NCBI GenBank assembly: GCA_902522325.1
Contig: CABYVA010000001.1
Coordinates: forward strand, 58,348 to 122,347
DNA length: 64,000 nt
Source: an uncultured Pelagibacteraceae bacterium
GTDB taxonomy: Bacteria > Pseudomonadota > Alphaproteobacteria > Pelagibacterales > Pelagibacteraceae
Direction of reading: 5' to 3'
Shown: in pieces, positions 1 to 10,008 of the stretch
How the letters are laid out: each line of letters starts with the position of its first letter
How positions within the stretch are numbered: position 1 is the first letter of the stretch
The notes under the pieces: generated by a model
What the model was told of the DNA's origin: nothing
The model's input: the letters and a program-made list of their open reading frames with translations, nothing else
The model's database searches: none
Position numbers and translations under genes: made by a program

Positions 1-891
1 TTTTATTCTTAACTCAATTAAATTCCAAGCATAGGGGATTAGTTTTAAATACTTATCTTTCTTATCTCTTACTGACAATCTTGTAAAAATTCCAATTATT
101 TTTAAATTTCTTAGTACAGATAAAATTTCAAAATCATTTTTAAAATTTTTTTTATTAACTACTTTTAATTTGATGAACTCACTATAAATTTTTTCTTTTA
201 CGTTTTTTGAACTTTTATATCTTACATCGTCTACTAAAGATGCTAAATCATAGGCGATATTACCATAAATTGCATCTTGGGTATCTATAACTGCAATTTT
301 ATTTTTGTAAAACATCAGGTTAGAGACATGAAAATCTCTATGAACAAAAGTATTGTTAGGATTTTTTAAATTCGATAAAAGTTCAATAAAAATTTTCCTA
401 AGTTTATTAATCAATTTTTTTCTGTTGTTTTGTTTTATGACTTTTGGAATATAGTATTTTAAAAATAAATTAGCTTCTTTTAAAAGTTTACTTTTTGAAT
501 AATTCTCAATTTTATAATTTTTGTTTAAAAAATTTTTTATTTTTTTCTTTTTTATTTTTTGAATTTTTAATAATAAGTAGATTATTTTTTTAAAAAATTT
601 AATTTCTTTTTCTTGTTTTTTAATTTTTTTTAATTTATCAAAAACTGAAAGAGAACCAAAATCCTGTATTTCTATATAATTTTTTTTATAATTTTGATGA
701 TAGAGTTTTGGAGCAATAATATTGTTTTTTATTAAAAGTTTATTTACAGCATCATAAATAAGCAAATTTTTTTTCTTTTCTGTATCTGAATAAACCACTA
801 TCGACGATTTATTATAACTTTTTTTTCTAAAAAATTTTCTAAATGATGCATCACCTTTGATAGATTTTAATTTTTTATGGTAAAAATGCAT
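1..891 (-). CDS. amgK: Aminoglycoside phosphotransferase-family kinase, AmgK-like (cell-wall sugar kinase type), 3' end outside window
   Basis: Not in the ORF track (no stop in window). Hand translation from ATG at 891 gives an open frame to base 1 with the kinase motif TFVHRDFHVSNLMFYKNKIAVIDTQDAIYGNIAYDLASLVDD. Overlaps tsaE by 17 bp, a common alphaproteobacterial tsaE-amgK arrangement. Confidence 0.8.
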   Translation of the reverse strand, partial: MHFYHKKLKSIKGDASFRKFFRKKSYNKSSIVVYSDTEKKKNLLIYDAVNKLLIKNNIIAPKLYHQNYKKNYIEIQDFGSLSVFDKLKKIKKQEKEIKFFKKIIYLLLKIQKIKKKKIKNFLNKNYKIENYSKSKLLKEANLFLKYYIPKVIKQNNRKKLINKLRKIFIELLSNLKNPNNTFVHRDFHVSNLMFYKNKIAVIDTQDAIYGNIAYDLASLVDDVRYKSSKNVKEKIYSEFIKLKVVNKKNFKNDFEILSVLRNLKIIGIFTRLSVRDKKDKYLKLIPYAWNLIELRIK

Positions 892-1327
892 AATTTTTTA
901 ATCTTCCCGATGGTTTAATATTTATTATTCTCTTATTTAAATCATCTGTATATTTAAAAAATATATCAATTCTATTTTTTGGTTTTTTTTTTATTAATTC
1001 TGGCCATTCTATTAGAATAATGCTTTTTTCAATATCTTCAAATAAACCTATATTTTTTATATCACTTTCTTGTTTTAAGCGAAAAAGATCATAATGTTTT
1101 ATTAAAAAATCATTAACATCATATTCAAAACTAATATTAAAAGTAGGACTCAATACTTCACTTTCTTTAACATTTTTATTTTTTTCACATATATTAATTA
1201 ATGATCTTGCAAAAGTTGTTTTTCCTGTACCCATTTCTCCATATAATAAAATAAAATCCCCGGGTAATATTTTTTTTATTATATTTATAGATAATTTTTC
1301 TAAATCAGTAATAGATGAAATTTTCAT
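875..1327 (-). CDS. tsaE: tRNA threonylcarbamoyladenosine biosynthesis ATPase TsaE
   Basis: Walker A GEMGTGKTTFARSLI, plus SPTFNISFEYD, HYDLFRL and IEWPE motifs. Confidence 0.9.
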   Translation of the reverse strand: MKISSITDLEKLSINIIKKILPGDFILLYGEMGTGKTTFARSLINICEKNKNVKESEVLSPTFNISFEYDVNDFLIKHYDLFRLKQESDIKNIGLFEDIEKSIILIEWPELIKKKPKNRIDIFFKYTDDLNKRIINIKPSGRLKNYAFLP

Positions 1328-1339
1328 CTTTATGCCAGT

Positions 1340-2626
1340 TTAGTAGCGATATGTATCTGGCTTATAAGGTCCTTCAGGTGTAACACTAATATACTCTGCT
1401 TGGTCTTTAGACATTTTGGTAAGTTTTGCTCCTACTTTTTCTAAGTGTAATCTAGCTACTTTTTCATCAAGATGTTTAGGTAAAACATATACTTTTTTTT
1501 CGTATTTGTCAGAATTATTCCATAGTTCTATTTGGGCGGTAACTTGATTGGTAAAAGAAGCACTCATGACAAAACTTGGGTGTCCAGTAGCACATCCTAA
1601 ATTTACCAACCTACCTTCAGCTAATAAGATAATTCTTTTTTTACTTGGTAAAGTAATTTCATGAACTTGTGGTTTCACTTCATCCCATTTGTAATTTTTT
1701 AAAGCTTCGACTTGTATTTCATTATCAAAATGTCCAATATTACATAGTATTGCTCTATCCTTCATATCTCTCATATGATCAGCTGTAACAATATCTTTGT
1801 TTCCTGTGGCGGTCACAACTATATCTGCCTCTTTAATCATCTCGTCCATAAGAACAACTTCATAACCTTCCATAGCCGCTTGTAGAGCGCAAATTGGGTC
1901 AGTTTCTGTTACCATGACTCTCGCTCCACTTTGTCTCAATGATGCAGCGCTGCCTTTGCCAACATCGCCGAATCCTGCAACAATTGCTACTTTTCCAGAC
2001 ATCATCACATCTGTTGCTCTTTTAATTCCATCAACTAAACTTTCTCTGCATCCATACAAATTATCAAACTTAGATTTTGTAACCGAGTCATTTACATTTA
2101 TTGCTGGAACTAATAATGTTCCTTGAGCTTCCATTTTTTTTAGCGCTAATACACCGGTCGTTGTTTCTTCTGAAAGTCCCTTAATATCTTTTAATAAATC
2201 TTTATATTCTTTGTGCATTAGTGCAGTTAAATCTCCACCATCATCAAGTATCATATTTGGTTTCCAGTCTTTTTTTCCTTCAATGGTTTGCTTAACACAC
2301 CACCAATACTCCTCTTCAGTTTCGCCTTTCCAAGCAAATACAGGTATACCTACTTTAGCAATTGCAGCTGCAGCATGATCTTGAGTTGAAAAAATATTAC
2401 ATGAAGACCATCTTACCTCAGCGCCTAAATCTACGAGAGTCTCGATAAGAACCGCTGTTTGAATTGTCATATGAAGACATCCTAAAATTCTTGCACCTTT
2501 AAGTGGACTCTTCCCTTTATATTCTTTTCTCAATGCCATTAATCCTGGCATTTCAGTTTCAGCAAGTGAAATTTCTTTTCTACCAAAATCTGCTAGTGAA
2601 ATATCTTTGACTTTAAAATCGCTCAT
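1340..2626 (-). CDS. ahcY: Adenosylhomocysteinase
   Basis: [31 protein letters not shown]-binding motif, C-terminal KPDTYRY. Confidence 0.97.
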   Translation of the reverse strand: MSDFKVKDISLADFGRKEISLAETEMPGLMALRKEYKGKSPLKGARILGCLHMTIQTAVLIETLVDLGAEVRWSSCNIFSTQDHAAAAIAKVGIPVFAWKGETEEEYWWCVKQTIEGKKDWKPNMILDDGGDLTALMHKEYKDLLKDIKGLSEETTTGVLALKKMEAQGTLLVPAINVNDSVTKSKFDNLYGCRESLVDGIKRATDVMMSGKVAIVAGFGDVGKGSAASLRQSGARVMVTETDPICALQAAMEGYEVVLMDEMIKEADIVVTATGNKDIVTADHMRDMKDRAILCNIGHFDNEIQVEALKNYKWDEVKPQVHEITLPSKKRIILLAEGRLVNLGCATGHPSFVMSASFTNQVTAQIELWNNSDKYEKKVYVLPKHLDEKVARLHLEKVGAKLTKMSKDQAEYISVTPEGPYKPDTYRY

Positions 2627-2662
2627 GCAGGGCTTTTAACACTTTAAGAAAATATATCAACT

Positions 2663-4204
2663 TTAAGTTTGAACTTTTGGAAATACAATTTCTACTCGTG
2701 CGCCCTTTTGTCCTTTGTTGTTTGATGCAGTAATGGAACCATTATGCAGATCAACAAGATTTTTTACTATATTTAGACCTAAGCCTGAATGTTCACCAAA
2801 TTTTTCAGGTCTATTACTGTAAAATCTTTTAAAAATTTTATTAGTATCATTTTCTTTAAATCCTTCTCCCTGATCAATAATTTTTAATAAAATTTGACCA
2901 TCTTTATTTTTTATCAATTCAACATCAATCTTTTGGTTATTTTTGCTAAAGGATATAGCGTTATCTAATAAGTTGGCCATAATCTGCTCAATTCTATTTT
3001 CAATTCCTAATACAAAGTAATGTTTTGATCCGTTGGCTTTTAGATTAATATTTATTCCTCTTTTAGAATTGTAAATATTGTTAAAGTCATCAACAACAGA
3101 ATTAACAATTTCTTTTAAATCAATTTTTTTCATTTTTTCTTTGGTAATTGCAACTTCATCTTTTAACATTTGCGAATAATCAGTTATTAATCTTTCAATT
3201 CTTTCGACGTCATGGGAGACAATTCTTACCAATTTATCTCTTTGCTGTTTGTCATCAGTATCTAAAATAATTTCTGATGCGCTTTTTAGAGAAGCCAATG
3301 GATTTCTTATTTCATGAACTAAATCAGTTGAAAAATTTTCTGCAGTGTTAATTCTTTTATGGAGGTCATTAGTCATTTCTTCTAAAGATTTAGATAAAAT
3401 TCCTAGTTCATCATTTCTATTTTTAATTAATTCGATATTTGATTTGTCTTTACTCTTTTCTTTTACTAATTTTGTATAACTTACAAGGTTTTTTATTGGT
3501 TTTAAAAAATAACGATTTAAAACATAAGAAAAAATTAATATCACAATGACTACTGCAATTGCAGTTCTAATTATAAAAGTTTTTCTTTCGTTTATTGCAG
3601 CTCTTATTTCTGTGGCATTTTCTGAAATTGCTAAATAACCTATATTTTCTCCATTTGAAGTTACATTTTTAATAGTTGTTAATAAAAACTGATTATAAGT
3701 TTCTTCGGTATAACTATAAGGTATACCTAAATTTTTTGATTGCGAATATTCAATCAAAATATTTTTTATTGAAATTTTATTTTTTTTTTTTTGCTCCGTA
3801 ATATTTTTTTCTATAATTTGTTCTTTGTCAGCTTGAATTTCTTCTTCTATAACATCTAATTTACTAGAAAATGCTCTAGGATCTAAATCTAAAGTATCAG
3901 TATCGCCAATTAAATTAAAATTGTTATCAAACAATAATACCCTATCTAAATTTTGAAATAAAAATCTAGTAGAAAATAGAAAACTACGTATCTCATTTAT
4001 TTCAAATTTAACATTTAATCTTTTAATATGATCTATAGTATTATTTATGATTTTAATATGATTAACAGATTTTTTTTTTATTAAATTAGGTTGAACTGTT
4101 TTAAGGTAAATTACAGTTCCACTGCCTATTAAAATAAAAGCAATTAAATTAATAAGTAAAAATTTTTTAAGTATTGATAATTTTTTAAGTATAAAATCAA
4201 ACAT
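2663..4204 (-). CDS. chvG: Sensor histidine kinase, ChvG/ExoS-like
   Basis: Two TM segments, HAMP, DLVHEIRNPLASLKSA H-box, GLGLNIVKNLVDLHNGSI ATPase motif; adjacent OmpR-family regulator and ahcY. Confidence 0.85.
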   Translation of the reverse strand: MFDFILKKLSILKKFLLINLIAFILIGSGTVIYLKTVQPNLIKKKSVNHIKIINNTIDHIKRLNVKFEINEIRSFLFSTRFLFQNLDRVLLFDNNFNLIGDTDTLDLDPRAFSSKLDVIEEEIQADKEQIIEKNITEQKKKNKISIKNILIEYSQSKNLGIPYSYTEETYNQFLLTTIKNVTSNGENIGYLAISENATEIRAAINERKTFIIRTAIAVVIVILIFSYVLNRYFLKPIKNLVSYTKLVKEKSKDKSNIELIKNRNDELGILSKSLEEMTNDLHKRINTAENFSTDLVHEIRNPLASLKSASEIILDTDDKQQRDKLVRIVSHDVERIERLITDYSQMLKDEVAITKEKMKKIDLKEIVNSVVDDFNNIYNSKRGININLKANGSKHYFVLGIENRIEQIMANLLDNAISFSKNNQKIDVELIKNKDGQILLKIIDQGEGFKENDTNKIFKRFYSNRPEKFGEHSGLGLNIVKNLVDLHNGSITASNNKGQKGARVEIVFPKVQT

Positions 4205-4908
4205 TAGCTGACATTCCAGCGATATCCACTTCCATATCTTGTTTCAATTGCAGAAAAACTATTATCAACTTTTTTAAATTTTTTTCTTATTCTTTTTACG
4301 TGACTATCTATGGTCCTATCCTCTATATCTGTATCTTCTCTATAGGCTATATCCATCAACTGTGATCTCTCTTTGATAATACCAGGTCTTTTTGCTAATT
4401 CTTTAACAATTAAAAATTCTGTTGTTGTAAGTTTGTCAGGTAACTGTTTGCCGTTCCATTCACATTCTAGTTGAGAAGGATCTAGTTTAAGTTTTCCATG
4501 CGAAATTATATTTTTTGCATCTTCAATATTGTTATTAATATTTTTTTTTCTTAATTGAACCCTAATTCTTTCAACAAGAACTTTTATTGAAAAACCTCCA
4601 GATTTTTTTACAAAATCATCAGCACCTAATTTTAATCCAAGTAATTCGTCAATTTCATCATCTTTTGAAGTTAAAAAAATAACTGGCATTGAAGTTTTTT
4701 TTCTGAGTTTTTTTAAAAGTTCTTCTCCATCCATTTTAGGCATTTTAATATCTATTACTGCTAAATCTGGTGGAGTTCTAGTCAACCCAATTAAAGCACT
4801 TTCGCCATCTAAATATGTTTGAACTTTAAACCCTTCTTTTTCTAAAGCTATACTTATGCTTGTTAAAATATTTCTGTCGTCATCAATTAATGCAATTGTT
4901 TCTTTCAT
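4204..4908 (-). CDS. chvI: OmpR-family response regulator, ChvI-like
   Basis: Receiver domain (IALIDDDRNI, DIKMPKMDG, VIFLTSKDDE) and C-terminal winged helix (RTIDSHVKRIRKKF, IETRYGSGYRW). Confidence 0.88.
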   Translation of the reverse strand: MKETIALIDDDRNILTSISIALEKEGFKVQTYLDGESALIGLTRTPPDLAVIDIKMPKMDGEELLKKLRKKTSMPVIFLTSKDDEIDELLGLKLGADDFVKKSGGFSIKVLVERIRVQLRKKNINNNIEDAKNIISHGKLKLDPSQLECEWNGKQLPDKLTTTEFLIVKELAKRPGIIKERSQLMDIAYREDTDIEDRTIDSHVKRIRKKFKKVDNSFSAIETRYGSGYRWNVS

Positions 4909-4957
4909 ATTACACTTTAAAAGTACTAAATTGTTTTAATTTGGGCAATAGCCAGGA

Positions 4958-7729
4958 TTAGTGAAGAAGGCCCCAATTATTTCCAATATTCAAGTCCACC
5001 AAAAGAGGAATGGAAAAAGTATGCAAATCACTGTTAATAACGCTGATCATTTCATCTTTAATGACTTTAGAAATTTTATCTATATTTTTATTTGGAACTT
5101 CAAAAATTAATTCATCATGAATTTGAAGTAACAATCTAATATCATTATTATTAATATCCTTTAATTTATTACTAACTCTAATCATTGCCAGTCTCATTAT
5201 CTCTGAAGCAGAACCTTGAATAGGTGCATTGATAGCAGCTCTTTCTTGAAAATTTCGAACATTAAAATTCTTATCATTGATTCCAGTAATATGGGTTCTT
5301 CTTCCAAATATATTGTTTACATACCCACTGTTCCTACAAAATTTTATAGTAGAATTCATATACTCTTTTATTTCAGGAAATTTTAAAAAATAAGAGTTCA
5401 AAAATTCCTCTGCTTCTGTATTTGTGACATTTATTTGTTTTGCCAATCCGTATTGAGAAATTCCATAAATAATTCCAAAATTAATTGCTTTTGCTTTTCT
5501 TCTTTTATCCGTATCTATTTTACTTACATCAATATTAAATACTTGGCTTGCTGTTAATGAATGTACATCTTCATTATTTTTAAAAGCTTTTTTAAGCTCT
5601 TTTACATCGGCAAGATCAGCTAAAATTCTCATTTCAATTTGATTATAATCTGCTGAAATTAAGCTAAAATTTTTTTCAGATATAAATGCTTTTCTAATAT
5701 CTTTACCGTCTTCAGATTTTATAGGTATATTTTGTAAATTTGGTTCACTCGAAGCTAATCGTCCTGTAGTTGTTGCAGCTAGTAAAAATGAGGTATGAAC
5801 TCTTTGTGTCTTAGGATTAATATGTTCTTGAAGTGAGTCAGAATAAGTATTTTTAAGTTTTGTAACCTGTCTCCAATCAAGAACTAATTTAGGAAGTTTG
5901 TGTCCTTTAAAAGCTAAATCCTCTAAAACATTTGCATTAGTGGCAAAACTACCTTTTTTAGTTTTTTTTAATGATGCAATTTTAAGCTCATTATACATTA
6001 TTTCACCTAATTGTTTTGTAGATCCAATTTTGAATTCTTTTTTTGAAATCTTAAATATTTCTTTTTCTAAAATATTAATTTTTTTGTCAAATTTAATTGA
6101 AAGTGTTTTTAAAAAATTTTCATCTAATTTAATCCCATTTATTTCCATTAAAGCTAGTATTTTAATCAAAGGTTTTTCAAAAGTTTCATAAATATTTAAA
6201 AGTTTTTCTGATTTTAAATTTTTTAAAAAAATTTTGTACAATCTATAAGTTATATCTGCATCTTCAGAAGCATAGTTTTTTGCATTTTTAATATCAACTT
6301 CAGAAAAATTAATTTGTTTTTTGCCAGTACCTACTAGTTCTTTATATGTAATTGGTTTATGGTTTAAATGTATTTCTGATAAAGTATCCATATTATGCTT
6401 GTTCTTCCCGGCGTCTAACACATATGACATTAACATGGTATCTTCCAAAGGTTTCATATCTATGCCTCTATGATATAAAATTATATAATCAAATTTTATA
6501 TTTTGACCTATCTTTTTAACGCTTTTATCCTCAAGAATTGGTTTTAAAATTTCAATAATTTTTTTTTCATTTAAATTTTTTCCTTTAGTATGATTAAGAG
6601 GAATGTAACAAGCATTACCTGGTTTGGTAGAAAGTGAAATACCTACCAATTTTGCTTGATGAGGATCCAAAGAACTAGTTTCGGTATCTATGGATATTTC
6701 TCCATTTTCCTCTGCTTCAGTTAACCAATCACTAATATCACTTTCGTTTTCTATCAATTTATAATTTTTTGAAGAAATTTCATGATTATTATTTTTATCA
6801 GTTTTTTGATTATTATTTGAAAAGTTAACTTCCCCATAAGTTGAAATAACCGAGCTTAAAAGTCTATTAAATTCCATCTCTCGCAAGAAGTTATAAAGTT
6901 TTTCTTTGTCTATCTCTTTCAAAGAAAATTCATTAATTTTATTTTTTACTGGTACGTCTTTTTTTAATGTGACTAATTTTTTACTAATTATAGCTTTATC
7001 TTTATTTTCAATAAGAGTTTCTCTTCTTTTATTTTGTTTAATTTCCTTTGCATGCTTTAATAAATTATCTAAATTTCCATACTGATTAATAAGCTCTGCG
7101 GCTGTCTTAATACCAATTCCTGGAACACCTGGAACATTATCGCTACTGTCTCCAGCTAAAGCTTGTACATCAACAATTTTTTCAGGGCTTACACCAAATT
7201 TTTTATCTATATCTTCTTCATTAATAAATTTACTTTTTAAAGGATCATAAATACGAACATTTTTATTATAGAGTTGCATTAAATCTTTGTCAGACGAAAC
7301 AATAGTAACTTTTGCTCCTTCTTTAATAACTTGGTCTGAATATGTTGCAATTAAATCATCTGCTTCGTAATTAATTAATTCAATAGATGGTAAATTGAAT
7401 GCAACTACTGATTTCCTTATATAGTCAAATTGAGGTATTAAATCTTCAGGTGCTTCAGATCTATTTCCTTTGTAGTCAGGATAAATTTCATTTCTAAAAT
7501 TTTTTCTTGCAGAGTCAAAAATTACAGCAAAATGTGTTGGCTTATCTTTATTCTCAGGGGATTTAGAATCCTCTAATAATTTAAATAACATACTGCAAAA
7601 TCCACTTACCGCTCCAGTTGGCATTCCATCACTTTTACGAGAAAGCGGTGGTAGAGCATAATAAGCTCTAAAAATATAACCAGAACCATCAATTAAATAA
7701 AAATGATCTGTTTTTTTTATTTTATTCAT
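4958..7729 (-). CDS. polA: DNA polymerase I (5' nuclease, 3'-5' exonuclease and polymerase domains)
   Basis: YLIDGSGYIFRAYYALPPL, GDSSDNVPGVPGIGIKTA, ISADYNQIEMRILADL, LLLQIHDELIFEVP. Confidence 0.97.
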   Translation of the reverse strand: MNKIKKTDHFYLIDGSGYIFRAYYALPPLSRKSDGMPTGAVSGFCSMLFKLLEDSKSPENKDKPTHFAVIFDSARKNFRNEIYPDYKGNRSEAPEDLIPQFDYIRKSVVAFNLPSIELINYEADDLIATYSDQVIKEGAKVTIVSSDKDLMQLYNKNVRIYDPLKSKFINEEDIDKKFGVSPEKIVDVQALAGDSSDNVPGVPGIGIKTAAELINQYGNLDNLLKHAKEIKQNKRRETLIENKDKAIISKKLVTLKKDVPVKNKINEFSLKEIDKEKLYNFLREMEFNRLLSSVISTYGEVNFSNNNQKTDKNNNHEISSKNYKLIENESDISDWLTEAEENGEISIDTETSSLDPHQAKLVGISLSTKPGNACYIPLNHTKGKNLNEKKIIEILKPILEDKSVKKIGQNIKFDYIILYHRGIDMKPLEDTMLMSYVLDAGKNKHNMDTLSEIHLNHKPITYKELVGTGKKQINFSEVDIKNAKNYASEDADITYRLYKIFLKNLKSEKLLNIYETFEKPLIKILALMEINGIKLDENFLKTLSIKFDKKINILEKEIFKISKKEFKIGSTKQLGEIMYNELKIASLKKTKKGSFATNANVLEDLAFKGHKLPKLVLDWRQVTKLKNTYSDSLQEHINPKTQRVHTSFLLAATTTGRLASSEPNLQNIPIKSEDGKDIRKAFISEKNFSLISADYNQIEMRILADLADVKELKKAFKNNEDVHSLTASQVFNIDVSKIDTDKRRKAKAINFGIIYGISQYGLAKQINVTNTEAEEFLNSYFLKFPEIKEYMNSTIKFCRNSGYVNNIFGRRTHITGINDKNFNVRNFQERAAINAPIQGSASEIMRLAMIRVSNKLKDINNNDIRLLLQIHDELIFEVPNKNIDKISKVIKDEMISVINSDLHTFSIPLLVDLNIGNNWGLLH

Positions 7730-7783
7730 TTAAATAATATTACCTTAATTCCTTTTAATGTTGTAAATGTATAATTTCTCATT

Positions 7784-8710
7784 ATGAAAAAAAATGTACT
7801 TTCCTTTAAAAATCTAAACAAAATTTATAATCGTAAAAATTCTAACGCAATTAAAGCTTTAAATAATTTAAACTTAGACGTGAATGAAGGTGAAATTTTC
7901 GGTTTACTCGGTCCAAATGGTGCAGGAAAAACTACTTTTATAAATATATTGGGAGGAACTGTAATAAAAACTTCAGGAAAAGTAAATGTTCATGGATTTG
8001 ATTTAGATGAAAATCCTCGTCAAGTTAGAGCATCTATTGGGATAGTTCCTCAAGAAGTTAACCTTGATCCATTTTTTAGTCCAAGAAAAATACTTGAATT
8101 ACAAGCTGGTTTGTACGGTATTAAAAAAAAAGATAGAATTACAGAAACTGTTTTAAAACTTGTTTCTTTAAGTCATCAAGCAGACAGTTATGCAAGAAGT
8201 TTATCCGGTGGAATGAAAAGAAGACTTTTAATGGCAAAAGCTTTGGTTCATCAACCACCTATAATTATTTTGGATGAACCTACGGCTGGTGTAGATGTAG
8301 ATTTAAGGAAAAATCTTTGGAAAAATGTAAGATTATTAAATGACTTAGGTGTAACTATAATTTTAACTACTCACTATCTTGAAGAAGCTGAAAAAATATG
8401 TGACAGGATAGGAATTTTAAATAAAGGTGAATTAGTTGCTTTAGATACTACTAGCAATCTTTTAAACAGAATACAAACAAAAAGAGTAATATTTAAAATA
8501 AATAAAAAAATTGAAATTAAAGATGAAATTTTAAAATCTTTAAAAATTATAAATAATAAAGATAATGAACTTTGTGTATCTTATGAAAAAAATAAAATTA
8601 AAATAGAAGAAATAATTAATTTCATTAAAACTAAAAATATAGAAATAAATGATGTGGTAACTTATGATGCAGATTTAGAAGATGTATTTCTTCATTTAAC
8701 AAAAAGCTAG
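7784..8710 (+). CDS. ABC-2 type transporter ATP-binding protein
   Basis: Walker A GPNGAGKTT, signature LSGGMKRRLLMAKAL, Walker B IIILDEPTAGVD. Confidence 0.92.
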   Translation: MKKNVLSFKNLNKIYNRKNSNAIKALNNLNLDVNEGEIFGLLGPNGAGKTTFINILGGTVIKTSGKVNVHGFDLDENPRQVRASIGIVPQEVNLDPFFSPRKILELQAGLYGIKKKDRITETVLKLVSLSHQADSYARSLSGGMKRRLLMAKALVHQPPIIILDEPTAGVDVDLRKNLWKNVRLLNDLGVTIILTTHYLEEAEKICDRIGILNKGELVALDTTSNLLNRIQTKRVIFKINKKIEIKDEILKSLKIINNKDNELCVSYEKNKIKIEEIINFIKTKNIEINDVVTYDADLEDVFLHLTKS

Positions 8711-8742
8711 ATTATTATAAAAAATAATAGTAAAATAATCAC

Positions 8743-9294
8743 ATGGAAATAGTAAAAAAAAAAACTAATATAAAAATACTTAAAAAAGTTTTTGTTGTTA
8801 TTTTTGGTACAATTTTACTAACTTTATCAGCTAAAATAAAAATACCTTTTTATCCAGTTCCAATGACTATGCAAACTTTTGTAGTTCTTTTTATGGGCTT
8901 AGCCTTTGGTTGGAGAATAGGCCTTCTTACTATTTCTCTGTATTTGATTGAAGGCATAATGGGATTGCCTGTTTTTGCTGGAACGCCGGAAAAAGGGATT
9001 GGATTCATTTATTTTACTGGTCCAACAATGGGATACTTGATAGGTTTTTTAACTGCAACATTTCTTGCTGGTTATATGAATTTTCAAAATAATATTTTTA
9101 TAAATTTTGCAAAACTTACTTTGTGTGTTTCAACAATTTATATATTTGGAATTATATGGTTAGGAATTTTAATTGGTTGGGACAAACCTCTATTACAATT
9201 AGGCGTTATACCATTCTTATTAGCTGAATTATTTAAAATTTTATTATTAACATTTTTAGCCAATAAAATTATTAAACTTAAAAAAATTATCTAG
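8743..9294 (+). CDS. bioY: Biotin transporter BioY family
   Basis: KIPFYPVPMTMQTFVVLFMGLAFGWR and GLPVFAGTPEKGIGFIYFTGPTMGYLIGF, typical BioY; multiple TM segments. Confidence 0.9.
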   Translation: MEIVKKKTNIKILKKVFVVIFGTILLTLSAKIKIPFYPVPMTMQTFVVLFMGLAFGWRIGLLTISLYLIEGIMGLPVFAGTPEKGIGFIYFTGPTMGYLIGFLTATFLAGYMNFQNNIFINFAKLTLCVSTIYIFGIIWLGILIGWDKPLLQLGVIPFLLAELFKILLLTFLANKIIKLKKII

Positions 9295-9868
9295 GTGATC
9301 TTTTAGAGAGAATTCTTTGTAAAGTTCTCCTATGCATTTTAAGACGTCTTGCAGTTTCAGAAACATTTCTATTGCATAACTCAAATACTCTATGAATATG
9401 TTCCCATTTAACTCTATCAGCTGACATAGGGTCTTCTGGTGGTTGTGCTCTTTTATTTGGATCAGCTAAAAGTGCTTTTTCTATATCGTCTGCGTCAGCT
9501 GGTTTCGCCAAATAATCTATCGCACCTTCTTTAACTGCCGCTACCGCAGTTGGAATATTTCCATAACCAGTAAGAACTATGATTTTACTATTCTTACTTG
9601 TATCATCTGAACCTTTTATTTCTTTTACAACTTCTAGTCCATTTCCATCTCCAAGCCTTAAATCAACAACTGCATATGATGGTTTTTTCTTTTTAACATT
9701 TTCTATTCCTGATTTTACACTCTCAGCTTGAGTTACAGTAAAACCTTTTTTTTCCATAGCTCTAGCTAGTCTTTCCCTAAAAGGATTATCATCATCGACT
9801 ATAAGCAACGATTTATCTTGAAATTCAACGTTTTTATTAGTGTTTGCTTTCTCAACCATAGCTCTCAT
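9287..9868 (-). CDS. regA: RegA/PrrA/ActR-type redox response regulator
   Basis: Receiver SLLIVDDDNPFRERLARAMEKKGF plus Fis-type HTH RVKWEHIHRVFELCNRNVSETARRLKMHRRTLQRILSKRSPR. Confidence 0.9.
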   Translation of the reverse strand: MRAMVEKANTNKNVEFQDKSLLIVDDDNPFRERLARAMEKKGFTVTQAESVKSGIENVKKKKPSYAVVDLRLGDGNGLEVVKEIKGSDDTSKNSKIIVLTGYGNIPTAVAAVKEGAIDYLAKPADADDIEKALLADPNKRAQPPEDPMSADRVKWEHIHRVFELCNRNVSETARRLKMHRRTLQRILSKRSPR

Positions 9869-10008
9869 ATAGGAACTTTTGTTAACATTTCAATCCTATT
9901 ATTTTCTTTACATTAATTAATTATTGTCTTAATTCCTCAATTATATAAAGTTTTTCATTGATATTGATTAACTTTTTTTATTAAATTTTTTTTTTGGGGG
10001 CATTAAGA

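Noticed and set aside
1914-2126. Plus-strand 70-aa ORF inside ahcY
   Set aside because: Antisense to a well-supported enzyme; no recognizable domain or ribosome-binding site.
8711-8742. ATTATT...AATAAT inverted repeat between the ABC ATPase and bioY as a terminator
   Set aside because: All A/T stem, short and weak, expected by chance at this base composition.
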